Origin: Eopsaltria australis
Lineage: Eukaryota; Chordata; Aves; Passeriformes; Petroicidae
NCBI GenBank assembly: GCA_034509425.1
Contig: JAVTVJ010000496.1
Coordinates: 496,001-560,000, forward strand
Length of the DNA: 64,000 nt
Direction: 5' to 3'
Both the position numbers and the translations under genes were made by a program. Below the pieces are notes generated by a model. The model was not told where the DNA came from. It saw only the letters and a list, made by a program, of their open reading frames with translations, and ran no database searches. Positions 12,016 through 25,915 of this stretch are shown here, piece after piece. Positions within the stretch are counted from its first letter, which is position 1. Each line of letters opens with the position of its first letter.

Positions 12016-14130
12016 CCATGTTTTACAATATAGCTTTAAATCAGTGCTGGAAGAAGAAGAAAGGCAAGGACATCAACCCAATTTGCAAAAGACAGTAACA
12101 ATTCAGCTATGTTAAAGTGAATTAAGTTTAGGGTCAGGAATCATGGAGTAGAATAATGCTAACCAAGCTACTACACCATTCTGCTTCATTTAGTCTGTGA
12201 TGATAATGAGGTATCGCTGAACGCTAAATAGATTAAACACGGAAATTTGGGCTTGGAAGAAAAGCACTCATCCTTTTTATGGCAATGACAGAAACATCAA
12301 ACAATATCTTGAACCAAACATTGAATGTTATAGGAGACGTTCAGTAGCCCTTCAATCTCAAATTAAATGTAAAAAAAAGTTACTTTAAATTTACTGTCAC
12401 AATTAATTGCTTTTCAGTGCCATCATTGCACATTGCTGGAAATAATTTTCCCGCACTTGTTCTTATCCTTCTGTAGTTATTTCCTGAGTCTTAAAAAATC
12501 TGTTTTAAATTTAGCCTTGTGAAGAATCATTTCAGTGCAATCACTGTATTTTGTTGAATGTAATTTTCCTGCAGTCAGTCTAATTTGTGACTCTTATAGC
12601 TATTGCTCAGTCCTTTCCATTAAAGGCAGCCCCTCTACTGTTTGTTCCACTACTAGTCATCCAAAAAGTACTGGAAACATGTCAGCCTCAAGAAATTTGT
12701 ATTGGAAAATGAGTGTATTGTAGGAAAATATGTTCCAGAGGATCACATTTTACATCGGTTTGAAAATCTAAAAGTAGTAACTCAAGAGTCACAAAAAAAA
12801 GAAGTAGCCGTTACTATATTCTTCAGTTTGTGTTGGGGTCTTTGTCTCCCTTCTTGCTCCCACTCTGCTCAATGGTTATACAGTAAACCATCACCAACCA
12901 GGACTTCACTCATCCCTGTACAATGCAGATTGCAAACACACACAGAAATTATCTCTTCACGCTTTTTTGGAAAGATTTTGTAATGCATAAAGATTTAGTT
13001 TTTTGGTGCATCAAAAATACATTCAAATATTTAGATACAAGTTCTATTCGTGAGGGACTTACTGATTTTTAATGAACAGCTATTTTTAAATTTCTATTTC
13101 TCTACCCAAATAGACATCCTCCTAGGTGTACTGTCTTAGAGACAGAACTGTGGTCATGACAGTTAAAATTAGTTGTCATTTTTAACATCCCCTATGGCTT
13201 CAAGTCTCACACTTTCTACAGTCATAGCCATCTAACAACAATCATAAAAACAAATCATAACAATTTTAAGAGTCCCATCAACATGTTGACACTCACAGGG
13301 GGCCTTCTGGTTAAAAAAATATTCTCAGTAAATTTTTAGTGAGGATTTTCCATGCTGAACTGGACATACCATCAAAATATAATATTCCAAGTTCTCCCTG
13401 CACAATTTTAATAGCATTTTATTTTGGGGAAAAGAAAATACAGGAATCAAAGTAACACCTTTAAGCACCTAAAAAACTTCCTAGAAAACTTATCAAGATA
13501 AATATTAGAAATTAAAAGTTTGAACAAAAGCTACTGGAAACACTGTATTTGTGTTTCATAGTAGCTAATCATAGAATAAAATACAAGCAATGGTCAGGAA
13601 CCTAGGATGAAACCCAAGATTCATTCTTTCTGAGGGGTGGCCAAATCATGGAATCACAAAATTGAGTTTTTTCTTGAATTATGAAATTTTTATAATAGTT
13701 TGTTCCCCAGAGGCTCAGTATCATGGGTGTGGATATTTTCTATACAGTCAAGCTTACATTAAGTCAAGATGTTCTCCAGAAAGGTGAACAAAGCCATTTA
13801 AGAAAAAAATTGAAATACGAGATATATGCTAAATGGGCCATAGGAACATAGGTCAAATGAGAAAAGCACACACTAAATCTCTACTTGTTAACTAATGATG
13901 CAAGCAATCATTCAAATCAAAACATAAGACTGGATCACTCCATGTGTGCACAAAATAATTCAGATAATGGTTAGAATTGATAACTTAGCATTTTTGTAGT
14001 ATTCGTGTGCTTACATTTTCCATCTGAACATCCTTGTAAAATATGCAATATTTATATGTGGAAAAAATGCCTGAAAATAGAAGTATGATCTCCTTTCTAA
14101 AAGGCAACACTGACTGAAGAGTTCTGACCT
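12016..14130. other. unique AT-rich stretch, no gene seen
   Basis: No coding, RNA or repeat feature is recognisable. Short frames at 12535-12723 and 12702-12983 have no domain. Confidence 0.5.
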
Positions 14131-14890
14131 CCTTCAGTGTGGGTATTCAGATTATTTCAGTCATTGCCTGGTGTCAGGCCTTCAGCCCTTTATCAGAAGC
14201 CCCAGCTTCTACAGGCTGTGGGCCAAGGAGAGGTGAGTGGGGCAGGGATGGGCACCCACTGCTGCTGTGGCCATCCTGTCCCCTCTGAGGGTGTGCTGTG
14301 GAACCCAGGGGCACCCTCTTCTTGAGGGGCAGCCAGACTTTGAATTCAAACCCAGCTATTGATTGCAGAGGTGCAGCCATGGTTCAGGGGTGTTTTACCT
14401 TCCCCTCTACTTTGCTGAGCATCTACTTCCTCCCTCAGACAGAGTTTGGAACCCTCATGCACCTGCTGGTATCTGCACAGCAGATCTAAATTCAGAAAAA
14501 ACTGTATTTCACCCCAGTTGCCAGTGCCTACAGATATTTTTCAAAGGCTCCAGTAAAGCACAGCTCCCTGAAAAACTATTTTTTCTCAGAGCAAATGGGG
14601 ACCAAGTTGTTTTCTTTTGTTTTCCAGCTGCTCTTTTGTGCCATGGCCTGTACTTAATCCTCTGTGACATGTGGCCCAGTTTGTTCACTGCTAATGAGAG
14701 GGACATGACTACAGATATAGCTGTGATACCTGAATATCCAGACTGGAGGCTCAGACCTACACACTGTTCCTCCTTTCACTCTCGCTCCTCTCTCCCCTGC
14801 AGCATTTCAGTTCTGTGTTTGTGTTTATTGGGCAGTGCAGTTATGGAAATCCTCTCTCCAGTGTGTAAAATGCTGGCTGCATCGTCAATG
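14131..14890 (+). other. GC-richer patch with weak exon-like segments
   Basis: The base composition rises clearly above that of the flanks. At 14161-14232 a 72-base segment is open in one frame. It is preceded by TTATTTCAG and followed by GTGAGT, which resemble an acceptor and a donor. A second acceptor-like TTCCTCCCTCAG ends at about 14440. A 176-codon frame (14363-14893, plus strand) overlaps, but its product has no recognisable domain. There is no poly-pyrimidine tract of note before 14161. It could be a lncRNA exon, a decayed repeat, or nothing. Confidence 0.25.
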
Positions 14891-17800
14891 TAGAGGTGCA
14901 TGCACATTACAAGTACAGTTTTCTTATATTCATTATTAAGTGGCTGGAGAGAAAAGTATAAGGAGTCTGTTATTCCCATAACTATTATACAGGTCAGATG
15001 AAATAAATTTTTTCTGTGCAGTGATTAAGATTGATGTGGTGTTCCTCAAACCCTATTTGTCATCTTGCCTCCTCAGGAATTATTTCTATCACTGCTTACT
15101 TTTAAGAATCCGAACATAACTACTCATCAAAATAAAATATGTCTTCTAGGTTATGTGTTCTTTAGCAAGGAAGGCACTGGGATTTGTTTGATTTGACATG
15201 TTTACTTTGCTCTGAGGCCCAATGTAAAATATAATACATTTACCAATTTTACATGTAAGCATTTATTTTGCAATGTTGAGAAAATGTGTTAAAATTGTAA
15301 AACATAAGTCATGGCAGCAATATGAACTAAATTATTCTTTTATTAAATTTCATAGTAGTAAAGCCAACAAAACATAATGGTTTTTTTTCTAAGATTTTGG
15401 TCAAAAGTGCTGAGGGAGTCTGCACAATAAAATTTGTTGCTGTAATTATTACAGTAGCAACATAGTGCCTCTCACAGCCCCATCTTGGGACTTGGAATTC
15501 CCTCTGCACCATGTTAGCTGCATTAAATCAGGCACTGGCAAAGGCATGTAGGCTTTGTGTTTCTATTACAGCAATGATTATGAGACTTTGGTCAAGAAAA
15601 CAAAGGCTAGTTACTCTTGGGAACTATTCAGATAGAAAAAGAATAATTCTTGCCCTAAAAATCTTTCAGTCTTCTCTCCCAACTAAGAAGGGAGTCCATT
15701 TATGCAACTTCCTTTACAGCAAATATTAGCCACATGAAATAAGGTACTAGAAAGTATGGTTAGTACCAATGGCAGTCAATACCAATGCAATGAAAGGAAA
15801 TGAGAACGATGTAGGTTTGTTTATAAAAACAAATGGAGTGTTTATAAATTTTATGAGAAGAGAAGGTAGAAGTGATCCCACAAGGTCCTAAGAGTGGTTG
15901 CTGTTATTTCTTAAATGAACTAACTTTGCTTTGTTTTTAAATATCCAATCCTAAAACTGTAGAATTATTTCTTTAGTCTGTCTTATACTGCATAATGCCT
16001 TTTTTGGTTTAGGTCACTATAACCATTTAAACCCTGACTGAATAACTGCAGATTTTTCTGAACTGCTGTCTTCTCATTTTCCCATTCACAGCCATTATGC
16101 TGACTTGCAGAGAGTCTTTCACGGAGTCTGACAGCAGGAATGCAGCAGCCTGAATTTTTACATTGGAAAAAGGTGTTGCATCCTCTTTGTCAGAAAAAGG
16201 CACAAGGATATTAGAAAATCTTCCTTTTACAATTTGGTCTCTTATCAAGGAGTCAGCAGCCAACAGAATGAAGCCACTACACATACCCTGTCACTCATTA
16301 ATTTTTTCTTCCTTGCCAAGGATAGGGTCACTGACTTATTCTTTCTGTTCTTACGGTGTTTTAACAGAGATAAAGTTGGACAGTTGTAGGCTTGTGTGGC
16401 TCTTTGCTTAAATCCTGCAGAGGGCTCAGGGACAGCCAGGAGAAGTGACATCCCCTAGATGTGTCTCTGGGGGATGAGAGCCTGCATTGTCCCTGCCAGG
16501 GGTCACTCTTCTCATGCAGGCACTGCACAGGGCAACACCTTAAACCTGTGCTACAGTGTTTACTCCCCTGAAATAATTAATATAAAAGTAAAATTAATCT
16601 ACTAGGTTTAGGTGTTGGGTTTGCAGGTTAGCTCAGGCTGAGTTTTTTCCTTTGTTTTCACAAGCTATTTCTGATTTCATGAAAGGTTAACATTTCATTT
16701 AATAGTAGGTGTCAAATGACATCTTTTCTGGAAAACACATATGTAGACATGGGTTTAAAAATGTTAAATCATAGGTTTGCATATTCCTGAAAGCAAAGTT
16801 ATTTAAAGGATTTGCAAAGCCTATGAAGTACAGTATTCTATTGCTTTTTCAGGCCGTGAAAAGCTTTGATGACAACTAAATAGTTCAACTGCCATTGGGA
16901 GGCAAGAATTGGTGGGGCATCTGTGTGAAGACCATACCGCAGGAAAGAGAATTAATATCTTGGTGTAATAATGAAAGTATATTCCTTTTCAGAGACATAT
17001 ATCCACTGTTACATTTTAAGCAAGAAATATTCTCAACAAAGAAGCTGACTAACAACATTTCAAACTCAAATTTGTTTTTAAAATGGTTGTTGTTTGAAGC
17101 CAATGGTTCCTCAGATTTCAAATGATGCTACATTCCTTTCTGAATCAAGCAGACTTCCTGGGGCTGGTAAGAGAAGCTAAGCTACTTAGCTAGCACTTCA
17201 TGATTAATGGTGCTTTCATAGCTTTCTGAAGTTTTACTGTATGCTTGACACAATAATCACATGGGTAGCAGAAATACTGTAAATTATGTTCTTCGTAATT
17301 TGTGGGACAGCATAAGAAAGAACTGTGTTAGTGAATACTTAAGAAATCTTCACAGAATACAAGTTGTCTTCCTATAGAGTAGCAGTTCATAGTAGAGTAG
17401 CATATAAAATGTATTTTTAAGTACTAAAGCTAGTGTGATTTTAGTATAAAGTATTTAATGAATTAATTTTTTTCTAATGGATAGTTAGAGAAAAAGCTGC
17501 ACACTGTTGACAGCGTCTGATAGGAGGGGACGGATTTCAGAGCCTTTTTCTGACTGATACAGAGTCCTGAAAATGCCTGGTTGCTGCTCTGGACATGTCT
17601 CCACCATAAACCAGAGTGAAGTGATGACACCCCAAGTGAGCTGGCACATCCAAGGGATGTAATGCAGCACCTGGCAGAGGTGCTCAGCTCAGTGTGGGAA
17701 CCAGCAACAGTGAGATGCACAGGTAGGAACTCTCGGGCAGTGCTGCAGCCTGTAGACAGACATTCCTGCCCCCTTTGGTTTCCATGAAGATTTTCTTTCC

Positions 17801-18128
17801 TAATTAAAGGATTATCAAAATAATTTAATGAATTAATGCTTTGAATTTTTTTGGAAATCATGGATAGCTGTGCACACTAGCGATGACTACAGATATTAAA
17901 ACAAGTAAAGACACGGCTGATGTCAGTTTTAGCCCTATATTTCCTTTGAATTTATCTGCACTGTCCTCTCAAATAGTAATGCAAATAAAAATGATTAATG
18001 TAGAAAAGGCACTCAAGATGCTGAGTTCAGATTTTGCTTAATTTATTATTTTTTTGGACGTCCTAGCAATAGGAAAACCATGTCAGTGTGCTACTTTTTT
18101 TAGGTTGTTTCATTAATCAGTCTTTAGG
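14891..18128. other. unique stretch, no gene seen
   Basis: I recognise no gene or repeat. A somewhat GC-richer patch at 17500-17770 contains a 132-codon minus-strand frame without any known domain. No splice framing supports it. Confidence 0.5.
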
Positions 18129-18143
18129 AAAAAAAAAAAAAAA
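18129..18143. repeat. poly(A) tract
   Basis: Fifteen consecutive A residues. No target-site duplication or retroposed body was found upstream, so it is listed only as a simple repeat. Confidence 0.9.
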
Positions 18144-21100
18144 CAAACCTGAAATTAGAAAGAACACAGATTGTGCCTGTGCTATCATGAAGACATGTTG
18201 AGTTTATCTCCTGGAGAGAGATATTTTGAAGGAAAGGGGATCCCAAAGGAGATGCATGAACTATTGACTCAGTAGAGAGACCCCTTCATTCTTAAAGGCC
18301 CAGGCTGCTGAGGCAATACGGGATTTATCTTTGTGCTGGAAGAAGATATGTTACAGAGTGCAAGCTTTGACTTGAAGTAACCCTACAGCCAGCTCACCAG
18401 ACAGCTCATTAAAATAAGGTATGTCAGTGTGCTCTGGCAAACTTCTCTTGTGTAGCCATTAAGTACAGAGAATTTTATCATGTTTCTGCACTAAGGCTAC
18501 TGCTGAAGCAAAGGGGCAAAAAGGTTGAATTATTTCTTTGCATATACTAGGCATCCCTGGCATTTTTATTTCCTTTTAATGTATTAAAAAGTTTGGTGAT
18601 AATTTTATTAATGGAGTGCTGTTCCCAGCTTGTTTTGCTCTCCAAGTGGAACGCTGCCCTGGCAACTCTGTGTAAGGAAAGCCTTTTCAGCCTTGAAATT
18701 TTGTGACCTTGGTTTGGACCTTTTTCTGGCTATTTTCTGTACCACACAGAAGTAATTTCTAATGCCAGCATATTTAGAGAGGGGAAGGTCACATCTCCAT
18801 CCCTACCACTGCTTTCCCACACTCCCTCTTTGTCGCAGTGGTTTTTATACGGAACTGATCCATCCCTAGCATCCATCTCCAGTAGACAATGATGAAAATG
18901 TCCAGAGCTTTTAAATTCTGCTTGGAAAATTGATGTAGCTTGCCCCAGACTGGAACTGCAAAGGAGGTTATAACATAAATTGGCTGTATACTTCAAAGAC
19001 ATTCTGTGTATATATTAAGACCTTGGTCTTAACCCTCATCTCTAGGACAAATTCCATCTTTTCTGCATTGCTCACTCAGCTTTTCTTCAGTTCAGTGGTT
19101 TGAACACTGATCCACATGAAGAAATGAACATTTTTACTGCTTGGTTTGAATTCAACCAATGAACAGATTGGTGGAGAGAAATTGTCTATATGCCCTCTGA
19201 GAGCCAGTATGCATGTCCAGTAGACATGTCTGTCCAAACTAGACTTCTATTTACATGATCTTTTTAAATAAAAAATTGTCTAAAATGTTAATAATTTTTT
19301 TTATTGTAGTTTAGTGATCCAACACTTATATTTGTTATTTAGATAATTTTAAGCAACACAGTAAAATTCCATCCAAGAATTTGTCTGTAGGAACAAATTT
19401 TTTTCTAGAGAATATACACAGAATATTTTTTAAAGGTAGTCTCTTTTTATATAAATTATAGTTGCAAATACTGTATTTTTCAAATTACTGAGAAGAATAC
19501 ATATTGAACTTGAGTAAGATGGACTTATTTCTATCCTTGAGTTAGGTATCCTGCTTCAAAATGCATAAAGGTTTTCCAAACATTTCGAGCTTCTGGCTTC
19601 CACAGTTTTTCAGTCTGCAGATGAACATGCACTAGCAGATTAGCTATGGTGGCACTCAACAAAGGAATCTAAACAGAAGAGAATAATGAAAACCAAATCA
19701 AATTTAATATCACCTAAAATGGTTATGATGTGTATTGAAGTTTTGCAGTCATCTTAATGCATTTCTCTGTCTGTGAGAAAGCTGCTAGGAAAGAATGGTG
19801 TGGCCAGCTTGTTTCTCTGCTCATTTCACAGGATTGAAATGTGCGAGAAAAGTACAACTACGACTTGAAAAATTATGACTGAAGATAACATAGCTTATAT
19901 ATTTGCAAGTAAAACCACTGCTTTATCAGAAAATAATAGTAAAGTGAGATCAATTCCTTGGCTAGAAAAAAAATCCCAAGACTTGTGGGGAGAGTACCAA
20001 AAGCTGTGGAGGAGTCAAGACCAATTTGTTCACTCAGTATGTAAATCATGAAAAGTAAAAAAATTATGTAATATCGATTTATATAAGAGCAATTTATATA
20101 AGCTAGCAAGATTGATATAAGTTAGCAAAACTGCATAAATGACCACAAACGAGGCAATTTTCTTACATCTCAATTTCCCCCTACAATCATCTGGAAATTA
20201 AATCTTTAGGATAAAGCATGTCTTGAGCATGGGGATTAAAACCCCCGCAAGATAAAGAAAACCGTCATACATACATCCTTAACCCATAGCTTTCCTAAAA
20301 ACCTACAATGTTTACCATCAGTAATTCTTTTAATACACATTTACAATCCTCATTTCCTTACCAACATAATGGATCCCTCAACCTATGTAGTGGTTCCAGT
20401 TCGCCAATTAAACGTCAAGCGATTGTTTCTTTGTAATGAAAACATTTCATGTATCAAGTAGTAACAGAAAAGCATAGCTTAAATGCTAAAAGTTGAACTA
20501 TTTATGTAAAAGCCAAATTTGAAACCAAAATATTTTAATAACTTTGAAAGTAGTACTCATCTATGAACTTGGCTCTAGAATTTATCACAAATTTCTTCAT
20601 TAATTATCTAAACGTACTGTTTGTTTTCTTTTGGTAACTATTAAATTCAATTTTCAGGTGATGTTATTTGATGCCATGCATTTAAAATATTGTTCCAATA
20701 AACTGAAGTGATTTAGAATAATATCATGGTGTGTCTTTCATTGTAAGATTATTAAAGAAAGATTTTTGAAAATGTATTTAAAATACAGATAATGTGGATA
20801 CAAATGTTTTCAGGTTTTCTATATAACCATACCCTTCTTTGGGTTTGTTGCAAGCTCCTTAATACTGCATCTGCCACAGATGTTGAGAAGAAAACAGTTT
20901 TGAAACTGCTTATCTAAGAGTCTGAATTAACAAAACCAACACAATATTACCTGCCAATTTTCAAGAAGAATAATTTTTTCTACATTTCTGAGAGTACCCC
21001 ATTTACCCATTTTCAGAAATATCAGCATTCTGCTCTACACCAAGAGGTATTTCAAAACAAGAAGCACTTCTAAAAGGATTTTGTTTGAGCATTTTTATCA

Positions 21101-22281
21101 CTCAGCATAAACACCAAGAAACTGGGGATACTAGTCTTGTTCAAGTATTAAGAGCAATTTATAAACATGGAGTCAAGAATAAACATAGAACACATTTTGC
21201 ACTTGTGAGATCAATGGAAGAATGATGCTACATTTTTTGTCTTTTAATTTTTGAAAGCCTTTCTTTCATCAGAAAGCCTAAGCTTTTGCAGTAGGATGAG
21301 AGATTTTCTGGCCATTTTTGCTATTTCCAGTTAAGATGTACGCCCAAGACTGCTCTGTGTCTGTGATACTCAGCCACGTTGGAGGTAAAGGGAGTTGAGC
21401 CACTGATTTTTCACCAAACCCCCAAATGCTTTTGCCTTTGCAGCCTGACACACTGTGTTTGTGTACAATGTAAAGTCGCACAAGAGGTTGACAGCAATGG
21501 TCACCAGTTCCAGGAGCAACAGAACTCAAGTTTCACAGGGTGGTGATGAGCCCACTGAGTGCTAGGATGCTGAAGTTTCCTCCCAAGTATTTCTTCTGGA
21601 AAAGACATATTTTTGTATATCAGAGGATTAATAATTAGAAGGGGCAGGTGGAAAACTAATTTCTGTGTTTGCAAGCAAATCAAATTAGAGAAAGTTATAA
21701 GAGCTTCTACTTTGCCATTACAGTGGCAAATGCTTTCTAAATAGTCTCAACATTAACTTAAATTACACATATGGGAGAGGATGCTTGAAAAAACAGCTAA
21801 AACTTTTGTTGCATTTTGCCACAGATTAACAAGGAAACGGTCTTAACAAAAGTACAAAAAATAATGAAAGTACAAAATAATGAAACAAAAATTTACAGTA
21901 ATATCTCCTTTGTCTAAAAATCATTGGTAGGAGCTTGGAGATGCTTGGCAATCAGCCTTGCAGATACACTCTGCTTGAGCACAGCCATGTGCTGGGCAGT
22001 GTCATTTCCCTCCTCTGTCTGGACACTGCCACTTTGGTCCCATCCTGGGGACCCCAGAACTACAAAAATTGTCCATTGAGCACCCTAAGCATATAGGGGA
22101 CCCAACAGGGACTAATGGAGCCAAGTCTTAGTGTGGTTAAGGTGCCCATTAACCTGAATTAAACTTCTCAATAATAACAATAATATATATAGTATCTTTA
22201 CAAACTCTGTTTTTAACATCGACCCAAGCAACTTATAAGATATTGTTTATTTTTTCTGTAGGGAATATATATTTCTATCTA
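18144..22281. other. unique AT-rich stretch, no gene seen
   Basis: No gene is recognisable. An AAG|GTATGT donor-like site lies at 18419, after a moderately GC-rich 120 bases, without a convincing matching acceptor. The stretch 20262-20396 is unusually G-poor on the plus strand. Confidence 0.45.
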
Positions 22282-22315
22282 TAGTAAAAAGGATTAAAAT
22301 CTAATCTTTTTACTA
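22282..22315. repeat. hairpin-forming inverted repeat with GATTA cores
   Basis: The left arm TAGTAAAAAGGATTA (22282-22296) pairs with the right arm TAATCTTTTTACTA (22302-22315) over 14 bp with a single bulged G and a 5-base loop. It begins a 175-base zone dense in GATTA and TAATC. No protein or RNA function can be assigned from sequence alone. Confidence 0.8.
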
Positions 22316-22457
22316 AAACTAAAAGATTAAAAAGGAAAGCAATGGATTAACAGTAATCTTTTCAACAGCACCTCCACATTTCTCTTCCTTCTAATATTAT
22401 AGCTAAGATTAATCTAAAACATTTAGAGAAAATAGATTAAGGACAATCATATAATCC

Positions 22458-25265
22458 TTTAACCTCCATAGAAGTCACTATTGTCAAGGGGAACATTTTT
22501 CACAGGAAATATGGGAAGAATGTGACAGAATAGTTACTTCCTTCAGAGGTTTCTCAGAACCTCTAGAACCTTTCCATATTTCACAATATCATAAGTACAA
22601 GTGTATTCCTGAATTTGTTTAATAATTAATCCTTTTACAGAGCTAGTCTTTAACATTTTGAAATAGTTGTTTTAATTTGAATAGTTGCAAATAAATCTTT
22701 TTGTTCAACCATTTCTGACTTGAAACACTTTGTTCCTACTTGTTGAATCAAACCGAAATCTACCTTAATTCTGGTGGTTGAGCTCTGTGTTTCCAAAGAC
22801 TGCCATACTGAGGCTTGTGGGCTGGACACTCCTGCTCAGCACTACTGCCCTTGCGTTCCAAACCAATCTGCAAAATACAGTGAATGACACAATCTGGGCA
22901 GAAGACTCTGCTAATTAGAAAGAAGCACAGAAACTAAGAGCTCCAAGAGTGACATTGGTAGAATCTAAAAATGTTAATGCCAAGCCAATTAAGTTTAAGC
23001 GAATATGTATCGAAACTGTAAATGTTTGATTCATCTCAGAAAAGAAGAACAAGAAGATAAAAAAATGTCTTTCCAAATTAAAGAGATATAATATAGCAGA
23101 AAGAAAACAAGCCTATTGGTCAGTAGACAAAATAAATCAGTGAGGATGTTAGCTATTACTCCTGGATCACAATAAATTGTTGATTGGCATTCTGGTTTTC
23201 CTCTCATATTTTTATTTCCTTGCATTTTATGTCAGCATTCTGCATGGCACTGACCTCTGCTTAGCTCTGGGAAAGCTGTTACACAGCATTGAAAATTTGG
23301 AATGTCCTTTGGCATAGCCCCTATCAAAACGTGGTGTAAAAGTTGTACCATCTCAGAAGTAGATTCACACTTGTAAAATTCCATTCCACGTTGCTTCTTT
23401 ATCGCATCAGGCTCCTGACTTCTACTGCCATTCATTATGTTGCATTCCTCAGGCTAGCTCTGCCATCCAGCACTCTGGGGGCACAGAAGGTTGTCTCAAT
23501 CCATTCCTCATCTTCCCTTTTCTAAGTATTTTGCTTGGAGATGAGTGGCCATGCAGCTTGCCCTACTCCAGCACCATGTGGTGTTTGCGGAGGGGCTCAG
23601 AAGATACCGTACTTTTCTTTTTATACCTGTGTAAGCTCACTGTCTGAGATGCAATCTACCTTCAAACATGCTGGAATAATTTTCAATATTCTTGACTCTC
23701 AGTTGTTCTAAAACAAGCCCCTGAACTCTTGGGGGATTTGCAAGATGGCCAGATGTTCTCTGTCCAAAATGTGTGGTTTCAAGATAATGAATATTTATGC
23801 CTGGGCTTCTCTGCACTTTAGTGTATGAAAAAAGAATTAACCTGGCAAGACTTCCAGTTTCTGTTTTGCTCATTTAGTAGCAGTACTAATTTTAAAAAAA
23901 CAAATAAAAAATACATGAGGATAGATTTGAGGCTCTTTTGGTCACTTGCAATGGAGCCATCCCCTAGATTTGCTGAATTTTTGTCTTCCCACACCCAAGG
24001 ATGTATCGTTTCGTGACTGTTTTAACACCTGATGCAGTTATTTCAGGGTCATTAATTACAACTTATCAAAGTTGTTTCTGATAAAAAAAAATGTATTTTC
24101 AACGCTGGAACGTATTTTCAGCTGTCAGCTTTGAAAATATATAGCTAAAAGACAGTGCAACAGGAGAAAATGAATTTTCAACACTTAGAATGATGTTTGA
24201 GACACAGTGAGGAAACAAGCAAGCCTGCATTGAGGCTGATAAGCTTCCTAAATCCTGCAGGGCTTCTTGTACATCACTATCTTTTTAAAAGGTTCATTTA
24301 AGCAAGTAATTTAGGGTTGTGAGCTTTTTTTCCCCTCTCTAGATATACAGTCTGATGAGCTTAAACAGTAGCACAGTGCTTCATGTCTTTAGCCATACCA
24401 GCTTAATCCCCTCAGCTCATAAATACACAGAACTCATATAGTATTGTCTGTTAAAAAAAAAAAAAAGCAGAAAGAGTGACAGGAATTCTGTTCTTGTTAA
24501 CCTCCCTTCATCTCCTCATTGACCTTTATGCTAGTTGGAAGATGTTTTCTTTGTTAATTTGCTCTGTATAGTACTTTGCACACAGGGGCTTTGTTGCTAA
24601 ATCTGGAATTGACTCTATAAGGCCGTACTTACACAGTCCTTGCTAAAAGCCACATGACATTGATGGCAGCATCACAAGGCAGGCTGGAGGCTAAACTATC
24701 CAGCTGGCCCTTGGGGCTATATGGAGACCACTCTAACTAATAATTTGGGAAGGGAAGTATTGGGTACAGAGTGTCTACAGTGTCCTCCAAAGCACATTTA
24801 TCTGGTGCATGACCACACCTGGTCTCTGTGCAGCCTCTGGCTACCAGATCTATCTTGCCACTAATTATGTCAGGCAGAGGGATTAGAGCTTTCCCTGCAG
24901 GAGCCCAGTGCCCTGAGGACACCTGCAGGAAAACCAACCAACATCTAAGTGACATGAATGCAAACTGGATTTAGGAGGTTTTTAAAAACCCTGGAGATGC
25001 TTGAGTTTCACTTTGAACAGTTGCCAAGAATAGTTGCCCCTAAGGGTACATTATCATGTGCAGTGTCAACATTGCTGCTGGTCACAAATCACATTCTTGT
25101 ACTGGATGCTGGACAATCATCACTGCCTAGGCCAGTCCAAAAGATGCTGTAGAATTGGCTCAAACATGAACTATAGATTCCCTCCAGAGTGGAGGATGAC
25201 ACTTATTAACAGCAAGGAAACAAGTGAATATTGTTAAGTGAATGCCCCCAATATTAGGTGTTTAG
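22458..25265. other. unique stretch, no gene seen
   Basis: No gene is recognised. A 14-base poly(A) run lies at 24453-24466. Open frames of 60-80 codons on both strands carry no domain. Confidence 0.5.
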
Positions 25266-25685
25266 AGCACAAGGTAACAGTGAAATAGTGGATTTATTAT
25301 ATTGTGTACATTGAGAAAGGATGACAGAATCTTTGTCACGTGAAAGAGGGGTTTCCTCAAACAACTCTGGTTGTCAATGTCCCAGGAAGGCTGAAAACCT
25401 TGTGCCCAACCAGTGTGTCAGTGCCCCATTATAGGGACCCCAGTGAACAGCCCCCTGTACCTGAGAGAGTGTGACTGGCTTGTTCAGGGACAGTGTATGG
25501 GAGCGAAACCTTTACTGCGATTTGGAAAGACAGACCCCCTTCTGCATCTCCCTGCCCCTAGCCAGGTATGTTCCCCACTGCCAGCAAGAGCTGGTGCCCT
25601 TGAAGTACTCACACTAAGCACTTCACAAAATCATCTGGCACAGAAATTCTGCATCTAACCATTCATTATCTCTAGAAAGAATTCC

Positions 25686-25691
25686 CTCTTT
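25686..25691. repeat. left target-site duplication of the ERVK-type LTR
   Basis: CTCTTT directly abuts the LTR start and is repeated exactly at 26264-26269 after the LTR end. A 6-bp duplication is usual for class II (ERVK-like) integrases. Confidence 0.9.
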
Positions 25692-25915
25692 TGTTGCGTT
25701 CCCTGCTCCGGTCCCACCTTAGTACCAGCGGCGGAGAGCTAGCCTTATCCTAGGATGCCGTTCGCCCTCGGGAAGGCACCCTCGGAGTGCTGACTATGAG
25801 CACAGCTGGCCCACGTTCGGTCCGGGGAGATGTTGCCCCCGGAGCGTGGTGAAACAGCAAAGAACTACCAGAGAAGGAGGTCTCTTGGTATGTGATTTCG
25901 GTAGGTTTATTGCCT

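Noticed and set aside
14363..14893. 176-codon plus-strand frame
   Set aside because: There is no domain, no homology I recognise, no codon bias and no promoter or splice support for the frame as a whole.
25262..25685. Possible additional LTR next to the ERVK-type LTR
   Set aside because: A TTTATTAT motif alone is not enough. The ERVK-type LTR has its own complete ends and TSD, and this stretch shows no terminal repeats.
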